Part shown: piece by piece, positions 1 to 4,627 of the stretch
Numbering within the stretch: position 1 is the stretch's first letter
Layout: each line of letters opens with the position of its first letter
Assembly: GCA_014378285.1 (NCBI GenBank)
Contig: JACMNZ010000450.1
Coordinates: forward strand, 1 to 5,126
Length of the DNA stretch: 5,126 nucleotides
Origin: Pseudopedobacter sp.
Lineage (GTDB): Bacteria > Bacteroidota > Bacteroidia > Sphingobacteriales > Sphingobacteriaceae
Direction of reading: 5' to 3'
Notes under the pieces: generated by a model
What the model was told of the DNA's origin: nothing
Databases searched by the model: none
What the model saw: only the letters and a program-made list of their open reading frames with translations
Position numbers and translations under genes: made by a program

Positions 1-31
1 TTCATAATCCTGCAAAAAAGGGATATATTAT

Positions 32-39
32 TAATTTTG
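32..39 (+). promoter_or_regulatory. Possible Bacteroidota -7 element (TAnnTTTG) of the E2 gene
   Basis: TAATTTTG is an exact match to the TAnnTTTG -7 consensus used by the primary sigma factor of Bacteroidota. It ends 22 bases before the ATG at 62, which would give a short leader. No clear TTG (-33) element lies at the expected distance upstream; only a CTG is near there. In AT-rich DNA this 8-mer can arise by chance, so the call is tentative. There is no Shine-Dalgarno sequence before the ATG, only an A-rich leader, which is normal for this phylum. Confidence 0.35.
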
Positions 40-61
40 TTAAAATCATAAAATTAAAAAC

Positions 62-1438
62 ATGGCTCAGTACGAACTATTATTACCAAAAATGGGAGAG
101 AGTGTTGCAGAAGCGACGGTTATTAGGTGGGAGAAAAATCCTGGAGATAATATTGCCATTGACGATACGATTTTAGAAATAGCAACCGATAAGGTGGATT
201 CTGAAGTTCCATCGCCTGTTTCTGGGAAAATGATTAAGCATCTTTTTAATGAAAATGATGTTGCACAGGTTGGTGATGTGATAGCAATTATAGAAATTGA
301 AAGTGATACTGCTGTTGCAGAAGAAGTTAAAGATGCAGAGCTAGAAAGTTTAGAAAAAGCAACAGAAATTCCTTTTATACCAGAAGAAAAGGAAGAAACT
401 ATAAAAGAAAATAAAATTGAGGAGGAAAATGTTGAGGTTAAACCAAATAATTTTAACTCATCAGACCGTTTTTATTCGCCGTTGGTTAAAAGTATAGCTC
501 AAGAAGAGGGAATTAGTGCAGATCAATTGGATAAAATTAAAGGTTCGGGAAGTGATGGCAGGGTTACAAAGGATGATTTGTTGGATTTTATAAGTTCAAA
601 GAACAATGATAATGTACAAATTAAGGAGCAAAAAATAACGGAAAATCTTCCAAAACCCGTCGAAGCTAAAAAAGAAGAAACTCAAGCTAAAGAACCAACA
701 AAAATCGTTCAGCCGGTTGCTAAAAGCACTGGAGATGAGATTATTGAGATGGATAGGATGCGTAAATTGATTGCCGATCACATGGTAAGCAGTAAGCAAA
801 CTTCGCCACACGTAACTTCATTTATAGAAGTTGATGTGACAAATATGGTGCTTTGGAGAAATAAAGTAAAGGCTAGTTTTGAGAAAAGAGAAGGAGAAAA
901 AATCACTTTTACGCCTATTTTTGTTGAAGCTGTTGCCAAAGCGCTAAAGGATTTACCAATGGTAAATGTTTCTGTAAAAGGCAATCAAATTATCAAGAAA
1001 AAAGATATTAATATTGGTATGGCTACAGCTTTACCAAGCGGTAATTTAATTGTACCAGTTATAAAAAATGCTGATCAGTTAAATTTAGTTGGTCTTACAA
1101 AATCGGTTAATGATTTAGCTAGAAGATCAAGGGCAAATAAATTATTACCTGATGAAGTGCAAGGAGGTACTTTTACGGTGACTAACCTTGGTACTTTTGA
1201 TAATACGATGGGAACTCCAATAATTAATCAGCCTCAGGTTGCTATTTTAGCCGTTGGCGCCATTAAAAAGAAGCCTGCCGTTTTAGAGACAGAATATGGT
1301 GATGTTATTGCCATTAGACATTTAATGTATCTTTCTATGTCTTATGACCATAGGGTTGTTGATGGTTCATTAGGCGGAATGTTTATTAAAAAAGTTGCTG
1401 ATAATTTAGAGCAATGGGATGTGAACAGGGAGATTTGA
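62..1438 (+). CDS. 2-oxo acid dehydrogenase E2 subunit (dihydrolipoamide acyltransferase), probably branched-chain type
   Basis: This 458-residue protein is the cytoplasmic E2 core of a 2-oxo acid dehydrogenase complex. It takes an acyl group from E1 on a swinging lipoyl arm and passes it to CoA. Three domains are visible in order. The lipoyl domain is at about 3-78, with the modified lysine K44 in ATDKVDSEV. The peripheral E1/E3-subunit-binding domain is at about 137-178 (SPLVKSIAQEEGI, GSGSDGRVTKDDL). The catalytic acyltransferase domain is at about 228-455, with the active-site motif SYDHRVVDG giving H430 and D434, and the conserved TFTVTNLG stretch at 370-377. Two Lys/Glu-rich linkers (about 81-135 and 181-225) separate the domains. 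Length and architecture are complete for a one-lipoyl E2. The DKVDSEVPSP lipoyl motif resembles branched-chain or oxoglutarate-type E2s more than the DKATMEF form seen in Bacteroidota pyruvate dehydrogenase; substrate is therefore inferred, not shown. No E1 or E3 gene is in the window, and a terminator follows, so transcription ends here. The ATG at 62 starts exactly at the lipoyl domain. Confidence 0.95.
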   Translation: MAQYELLLPKMGESVAEATVIRWEKNPGDNIAIDDTILEIATDKVDSEVPSPVSGKMIKHLFNENDVAQVGDVIAIIEIESDTAVAEEVKDAELESLEKATEIPFIPEEKEETIKENKIEEENVEVKPNNFNSSDRFYSPLVKSIAQEEGISADQLDKIKGSGSDGRVTKDDLLDFISSKNNDNVQIKEQKITENLPKPVEAKKEETQAKEPTKIVQPVAKSTGDEIIEMDRMRKLIADHMVSSKQTSPHVTSFIEVDVTNMVLWRNKVKASFEKREGEKITFTPIFVEAVAKALKDLPMVNVSVKGNQIIKKKDINIGMATALPSGNLIVPVIKNADQLNLVGLTKSVNDLARRSRANKLLPDEVQGGTFTVTNLGTFDNTMGTPIINQPQVAILAVGAIKKKPAVLETEYGDVIAIRHLMYLSMSYDHRVVDGSLGGMFIKKVADNLEQWDVNREI

Positions 1439-1482
1439 TTAAGGTTATAAATTTTAGGTTTAATCTAAATAGTATAATAATT

Positions 1483-1522
1483 AAAATAGGCTTTTGGCAA
1501 AATGTCCAAAGCCTATTTTTTT
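1483..1522 (+). terminator. Rho-independent terminator, probably bidirectional
   Basis: The arms AAAATAGGCTTT (1483-1494) and AAAGCCTATTTT (1508-1519) are perfectly complementary over 12 bp. With one bulged T, two further G-C pairs (1496-1497 with 1506-1507) close a loop of 8 bases. The right arm runs into seven T residues (1516-1522). It lies 45 bases after the E2 stop codon. On the minus strand the same hairpin is preceded immediately by a TAA (1521-1523) ending an orphan coding fragment and is followed by a T-rich run, so it probably once served two convergent genes. Confidence 0.85.
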
Positions 1523-1613
1523 ATTTTACAACCTCCACCCATTTACCTTTATCCAATGCAGAAATATCGTTATCATACATTGCTTTGCAACTTACTGATG
1601 ATGGCAGATACAA
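1521..1613 (-). pseudogene. Orphan 3' end of a lost minus-strand gene
   Basis: Read on the minus strand, 1613 to 1521 encodes 30 codons that look like a genuine protein C-terminus (ending ...SALDKGKWVEVVK, then TAA). The codons are rich in GNN/RNY forms, unlike random AT-rich spacer. The stop codon overlaps the foot of the hairpin terminator, as expected for the end of a real gene. Upstream on the same strand the frame hits a TAG at about 1616 and the sequence becomes spacer-like, so the gene body has been deleted or scrambled. The sequence MYDNDISAL followed by a beta-strand-like ending loosely recalls the C-terminal tail of bacterial alpha-2-macroglobulin-type proteins, but that is only an impression. 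There is no start codon in a sensible place and it is unlikely to make a product. Confidence 0.4.
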
Positions 1614-1775
1614 CTATCCAAAATAAGCTGTATTAATAATACTTGTTAGGTTAAACTTTGTATTTTGTATTGATTTTGAAATAAATTGTATGAAGGTCAA
1701 AAGCTACATGTACAAAGCTGAAAGCTAAAAACCTGTATTTAAGAATATTACATCAAATAATTGTGTAATTAATTA
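1614..1775. other. Gene-free AT-rich spacer with AAAGCT reiterations
   Basis: No open frame of useful length is seen on either strand between the two pseudogene fragments. The only pattern is AAAGCT at 1700-1705, 1714-1719 and 1721-1726, spaced 14 and 7 bases apart, next to the palindrome TACATGTA (1705-1712). No promoter, tRNA or structured RNA could be supported. Confidence 0.4.
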
Positions 1776-2005
1776 TTAAACTCTATCATCCCCAATATCC
1801 CGATAGGTGTAAGCAGAACTGGAATTTTCTCCATCATTATCGTTCAATTTGATATTGATAGTTTCACAACCTTATGGAAAAATTTGAGTGAGTGCCATTT
1901 GCTGATTAACACCTTTTTTGCCAATACAGGTTTTTGATTTACCCGATTAGACAAAATTTCCCATGAACTTAATGAAGATTTAAATTTTGGATCAAAAACA
2001 AGTTT
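1776..2005 (-). pseudogene. Possible decayed minus-strand coding region of unknown function
   Basis: Two minus-strand frames are open in tandem. The first runs from 2005 down to a TGA at 1844-1846 (53 codons, includes FKSSLSSWEILSNRV). The second runs from about 1946 to a TAA at 1776-1778 (includes GVNQQMALTQIFP and AYTYRDIGDDRV) and is broken only by one TAA at 1872-1874. A single frameshift near 1945-1950 plus repair of that stop would give one continuous ~75-codon segment with protein-like composition. The family is not recognised. Evidence against: the plus strand is also open for about 50 codons here (1773 to about 1935) without a start codon, so the coding strand is not certain. If real, this is a gene relic whose 5' part has been lost just downstream of the small membrane-protein gene. 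Confidence 0.3.
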
Positions 2006-2038
2006 TTAAAAATTATTATTTAGAAATCAAGACTATTA

Positions 2039-2203
2039 TCAAGGTTTCTGATCTTTATCTTTCTGTAAATCAAGTTCGATATTTTGTTGGTTAAGGTTCT
2101 CGGCAAAAGATTTCTTATCCCTCGCATTTTTCTTTAGGTAAAGAAATAAAAGAATAATTAAGACAAATACAACTAGTAAAATAATTAAGATATTTATTTC
2201 CAT
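2039..2203 (-). CDS. Small single-span membrane protein, hypothetical
   Basis: This encodes a 54-residue protein starting at the ATG at 2203-2201. Residues 3-23 form one very hydrophobic helix (INILIILLVVFVLIILLFLYL). It is followed at once by KKNARDKK and then a polar, charged tail to the end, rich in Lys, Asp and Gln. The positive cluster directly after the helix predicts an inner-membrane anchor with its C-terminal tail in the cytoplasm. The layout of short N-terminus, one helix, an N-x-(K/R)-D-(E/K)-K patch, F-x-x-x-L-N and an acidic/lysine tail resembles small uncharacterised proteins common in Bacteroidota; I know no function. A TTG start 18 bases earlier (2221) is possible but would only add MPKNIP before the helix. 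It lies 86 bases downstream of the NlpC/P60 gene on the same strand, so co-transcription is possible. Confidence 0.65.
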   Translation of the reverse strand: MEINILIILLVVFVLIILLFLYLKKNARDKKSFAENLNQQNIELDLQKDKDQKP

Positions 2204-2289
2204 TGGTATGTTTTTAGGCAAAGTAGATTTTTTATATTAACAAAAGAGCAACTCAGGGTATATTTAATATTAAGTTTTAAAGTTAAGCA

Positions 2290-2841
2290 TCATAAAATCC
2301 TTATTATCTTAACAAACCTACCTTGATAGTATTTATTTAAAGGTGTAATGGTTACACTGTAAGCTTTGCCAGAAGTAGAATGTATAAATTTTATTTCTTG
2401 ATTAGTTTCGGTAATTATCCCCATGTGTCCAACAGGTTTTTTGGTGCTATCTGTTCCGGTAAATAAAATCAAATCCCCAGGTTTAACATTATTCCATTCT
2501 ATTTTTTTACCGTAATCAGTAAAATCAACTGAACTTCTTGGTACTTTAATATTGAAGCGATTATATACAGAAGTGATAAAACCAGAACAATCTAAACCTT
2601 GGGAAATATCTGTAGAACCATATTTATAAGGTACTCCAATTAATGTTTTTGCGTAATCAATAATTTCGTTTGGAAGTGGTTGAGTGGGTGTATTTTTTTT
2701 AGCAGTTCTTTCTAATGATTTATTTTGCGAGCGAGTAATGATAGAATCTTGATTAGATTTCAACCTGATTTTTTTTGGATTTTGATTTTCGTTACAATTA
2801 GAAAACAGATAGATTACAGAAATGAGGAGGAATTTAATCAT
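2290..2841 (-). CDS. NlpC/P60 family cell-wall hydrolase, predicted lipoprotein
   Basis: This predicts a 183-residue exported cysteine peptidase. Members of the family typically cut the D-Glu-gamma-diaminopimelate bond in peptidoglycan stem peptides. Residues 1-16 form a short signal peptide (MIKFLLISVIYLFSNC) with a lipobox-like end, C16 being the predicted lipid-modified cysteine. Asn at -1 is unusual, so signal peptidase II cleavage is likely but not certain. A polar, Lys/Gln/Thr-rich tether covers about 17-55. The NlpC/P60 domain is at about 56-183 and shows GVPYKYG, the nucleophile C85 in GLDCSGF, H139 in VGHMGII, and H154 in FIHSTSG as the third catalytic residue. The arginine in VPRSS and PGDLILF are also typical. 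The ATG at 2841 is chosen because it puts the signal peptide at the N-terminus; an in-frame TTG at 2901 would bury it. A degenerate -7 element (TAGATTTA, minus strand, 2882-2875) precedes it. It is divergent from the toxin-antitoxin remnant. Confidence 0.88.
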   Translation of the reverse strand: MIKFLLISVIYLFSNCNENQNPKKIRLKSNQDSIITRSQNKSLERTAKKNTPTQPLPNEIIDYAKTLIGVPYKYGSTDISQGLDCSGFITSVYNRFNIKVPRSSVDFTDYGKKIEWNNVKPGDLILFTGTDSTKKPVGHMGIITETNQEIKFIHSTSGKAYSVTITPLNKYYQGRFVKIIRIL

Positions 2842-2972
2842 GGATTGATAAATATAGGGTTTTTCAAGATTGCATAAATCTAAGACAATCTCACTAAACA
2901 AGAATGGTAAAAAAATATTGCAGAATTACAATCAAAAATCAAATACATGTTTTTATATTAAACACTTGTAAG

Positions 2973-3216
2973 ATAAAGACTAAATTAACTTTAATAGTAA
3001 AAAAATTTACGATAGTGAAATCAAAATCTTATGCCAAACAAACAGGAAGAAGTTTATCTGCAATAGTTAAGAACTATCTTGATAAGATCACTCAATAGAA
3101 CTTAGAAGGCGAAGTATCCCCAAAAATTAAATAAAATTATAGGTGCGGTAAAACTTCTAAAGAGTTTTGACGAGACGATTGAATTACGTTCATATTTTGA
3201 AGAAAAGCATTTATGA
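2973..3216 (+). pseudogene. Decayed antitoxin gene (DUF6364-like), partner of the PIN toxin
   Basis: The translated sequence matches the antitoxins that precede PIN toxins in Bacteroidota: TKLTL at the N-terminus, a central SYAKQTGRSLSAIVKNYL helix pair (ribbon-helix-helix-like, for DNA and operator binding), then SPKIK...IIGAVKL...SFDETIELRSYFEEKHL, the tail that normally wraps the toxin. Three lesions are visible. The expected start codon is ATA (2973-2975) rather than ATG. A TAG (3096-3098) interrupts after KITQ. One extra base in AAATAAAATT (T3132 is the likeliest) shifts the frame. Skipping that base gives 80 codons, the usual family length, and the repaired frame ends in TGA at 3214-3216, overlapping the toxin ATG as ATGA. 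An ATG at 2904 could open a 64-residue product, but its first 22 residues do not resemble the family. Several expected glutamates appear as Lys, Val or Ala, suggesting prolonged drift. Very likely nonfunctional. Confidence 0.75.
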
Positions 3217-3623
3217 AAAAATTATTTATTGATACAAATATTATCTTCGATTTAATTGCTGATAGAAAACCATTCCTTAAATATGCCATTAAAATATTTA
3301 AAAATGCCGAGGAAAATAAAACTCAAATTTTCACTTTTTCACACTCAATAGCCATCACACATTATTTATTAAAGAAATACTTTGACAAAAAAACATTACT
3401 TAATATTTTGTTAAATTTATTAGATTATTTAGCTGTGTTATCTGTAAATACAAATGTTTTGAAAAAAGCTTTAAAATCAAATCACAAAGATTTTTAAGAT
3501 GCAATACAGATTATTTGTGCTTCATCAGTTGAAAACATTGATTTTATTATCAGAAGAAATATTTAAGATTATAAAAATAGCGAAATACCTGTCCTATCTC
3601 CTGAAAAATTTTTTATTGGTTAA
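3213..3623 (+). pseudogene. Decayed PIN-domain toxin (VapC-like ribonuclease) with two nonsense mutations
   Basis: The ATG at 3213 begins MKKLFIDTNIIFDLI, the first strand of a PIN domain with its metal-binding Asp (D7) in FIDTN. It continues through the SHSIAITHYLLKKYF helix region. At codon 95 (TAA, 3495-3497) the frame stops in KDF*DAIQ, exactly where the family has DFEDA(I/L)Q, its second acidic cluster; GAA to TAA is the simplest explanation. The same frame then continues DAIQIICASSVENIDFII, RRNI, a second TAA at 3564-3566 (expected Lys), and DYKNSEIPVLSPEKF to a natural TAA at 3621-3623. The total of 136 codons fits the PIN_3-type toxins (RNases that cleave RNA when free of antitoxin). 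The truncated 94-residue product lacks half the catalytic acidic residues and the last strands, so it should be inactive. It directly overlaps the antitoxin relic by 4 bases, typical operon geometry. No frame change is needed, which shows that decay here is by point mutation. Confidence 0.8.
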
Positions 3624-3694
3624 AAATATCAATGGGTAAGTTATTTGCATAATATTCAATTTCAACTTTAATCCAATTTTGCAAATCAAATTTC

Positions 3695-3702
3695 TATTTT
3701 TG
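3695..3702 (+). promoter_or_regulatory. Possible Bacteroidota -7 element (TAnnTTTG) of lutA
   Basis: TATTTTTG matches TAnnTTTG exactly and ends 28 bases before the lutA ATG, close to the spacing in front of the E2 gene. A TTTTG at 3677-3681 lies upstream, but the gap of 13 bases is shorter than the usual ~19, so the -33 half is not convincing. The presence of a promoter here is reasonable because the gene upstream is a pseudogene and lutA stands alone. Confidence 0.4.
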
Positions 3703-3730
3703 GTATTTATTCCGCTGAAATAACCGATAG

Positions 3731-4459
3731 ATGAATGTAGAGCTTTTTATTCCTTGTTTTGTTGATCAACTTTATCCAACCACAGCTGCTAACACGGTAA
3801 AGGTTTTAGAAAAAGCGGGTTGTAAAGTGATTTATAATCCAGAACAAACTTGTTGTGGGCAGCCAGCATATAATGCAGGTTTTTGGGATGAGGCTAAAGA
3901 AGTTGGAACCAAATTTTTAAATGATTTTTCTGAGCAAAATTACATCGTTTCACCATCTGCTTCATGTACTGGGATGGTAAAAAATTCCTATAACGATTTG
4001 TTTTTTAATACCGCTATCCATAATAAATGTAAAAACATTCAAGGAAATATTCATGAGCTTTCAGAATTCTTAGTTAACGTTGCTAAAAAGGATTATTTTG
4101 GTGCAGAATTATTAGGAAAAGCTGTTTACCATGATTCTTGTGCTGCTTTAAGAGAGTGTAAAATTAAAGATGAACCACGCCAATTATTAGAAAAAGTTTT
4201 AGGATTAGAGATAGTTACCATGAAAGACCAAGAGGTTTGCTGTGGTTTTGGCGGGACATTTGCCGTAAAATTTAGTGGAATATCTAGTGCTATGGCAGAG
4301 CAAAAAGTAATGAATGCCTTAGATGTGGGTGCCGAATTTATTATTTCTACTGATGCATCTTGCTTGTTGCAACTTCAAGCATATATCGACCAAAAAAACC
4401 TACCTATTAAAACTATGCATTTAGCAGATGTTTTGGCTACAGGGTGGGGAAATGTTTAA
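3731..4459 (+). CDS. lutA: LutA/LldE-type (Fe-S)-binding protein, lactate utilization
   Basis: This 242-residue cytoplasmic protein is made of two tandem cysteine-rich CCG domains, the family length for LutA (LldE). Module one has C9, C41-C42-G (QTCCGQPAYN) and C79 (SASCTGM). Module two has C137 (HDSCAAL), C170-C171-G (EVCCGFGGTF) and C211 (DASCLL). The spacings C-x31-CC-x36-C and C-x32-CC-x39-C match the HdrB-like cluster-binding pattern, with the fourth cysteine of each CxxC absent, as is normal in LutA. In characterised bacteria LutA works with LutB (iron-sulfur/flavin-type electron carrier) and LutC to oxidise L-lactate to pyruvate and pass electrons to the respiratory chain. No lutB or lutC lies in this window, so the complex must be completed elsewhere or by other partners. 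The ATG at 3731 starts right at the first strand (MNVELFIPCF); an overlapping ATG at 3735 is out of frame. It is convergent with the App1-like gene and faces an inverted-repeat terminator. Confidence 0.88.
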   Translation: MNVELFIPCFVDQLYPTTAANTVKVLEKAGCKVIYNPEQTCCGQPAYNAGFWDEAKEVGTKFLNDFSEQNYIVSPSASCTGMVKNSYNDLFFNTAIHNKCKNIQGNIHELSEFLVNVAKKDYFGAELLGKAVYHDSCAALRECKIKDEPRQLLEKVLGLEIVTMKDQEVCCGFGGTFAVKFSGISSAMAEQKVMNALDVGAEFIISTDASCLLQLQAYIDQKNLPIKTMHLADVLATGWGNV

Positions 4460-4518
4460 AGTAATTATTGAATAAATAAACATTTTAGATTTTTTGCGTT
4501 AACGATTGTAATGGCATC

Positions 4519-4546
4519 CCTGCCTACTGGTAAGCAAGCTTTTTTT
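4519..4546 (+). terminator. Possible intrinsic terminator of lutA
   Basis: The near-palindrome 4519-4538 can fold into a hairpin with about eight pairs (two mismatches) and is followed after one base by seven T residues (4540-4546), then another T run at 4548-4555. It lies about 60 bases after the lutA stop. The mismatched stem makes this weaker than the terminator at 1483. On the opposite strand unit 2 (4588-4607) could do the same for the convergent gene, although its T run is 22 bases away. Confidence 0.45.
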
Positions 4547-4607
4547 GTTTTTTTTAGCAAAAAAAGATACAATGAAAAGCGTGTTACCTTGTCTACCGGC
4601 AGGCAAG
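4519..4607. repeat. Pair of inverted GC-rich near-palindromes between convergent genes
   Basis: Unit 1 (4519-4538, CCTGCCTACTGGTAAGCAAG) and unit 2 (4588-4607, CTTGTCTACCGGCAGGCAAG) are imperfect inverted copies: unit 2 reverse-complemented agrees with unit 1 at about 15 of 20 positions. Each is also nearly self-complementary around a TACYGGYA core. They are much richer in GC than the surroundings. Between them CTTTTTTTG (4539-4547) and CAAAAAAAG (4558-4566) form a second perfect 9-base inverted repeat. The arrangement resembles the dispersed palindromic (REP-like) elements found in intergenic DNA of Bacteroidota, and here it sits exactly in the gap between two 3' gene ends. Confidence 0.6.
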
Positions 4608-4627
4608 AAACGCCCAAATAAATAAAA

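Noticed and set aside
596..984. Minus-strand open frames of about 70 codons inside the E2 gene
   Set aside because: They are antisense to a clearly conserved gene (linker and catalytic domain) and show no family features; shadow frames.
1414..1626. Plus-strand 70-codon frame starting inside the end of the E2 gene
   Set aside because: It runs through the strong terminator hairpin and is antisense to the protein-like minus-strand tail; the translated sequence is low-complexity and unlike a protein.
1773..1935. Plus-strand open frame of about 50 codons opposite the minus-strand remnant
   Set aside because: It has no usable start codon and its composition looks less coding than the minus strand. 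Not excluded, so it is noted as the main doubt about the 1776-2005 call.
1990..2003. AAAAACTTGTTTTT palindrome downstream of the small membrane-protein gene as a terminator
   Set aside because: The stem is only A/T pairs plus one C-G with a two-base loop and no proper T tract, too weak to call.
2842..2901. Upstream TTG start for the NlpC/P60 gene giving 203 residues
   Set aside because: It would put 20 residues before the hydrophobic signal peptide and lipobox; the ATG at 2841 places the signal at the N-terminus.
2904..3098. Intact 64-residue plus-strand gene
   Set aside because: Its last 41 residues are the front half of a DUF6364-like antitoxin and the first 22 are non-homologous leader; it is a by-product of the broken gene, not a separate gene.
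3495..3566. Stop-codon recoding or an alternative genetic code explaining the in-frame TAA codons
   Set aside because: All intact genes here use TAA or TGA as normal stops, and the adjacent antitoxin is also broken by a frameshift and a lost start, so decay is the simpler explanation.
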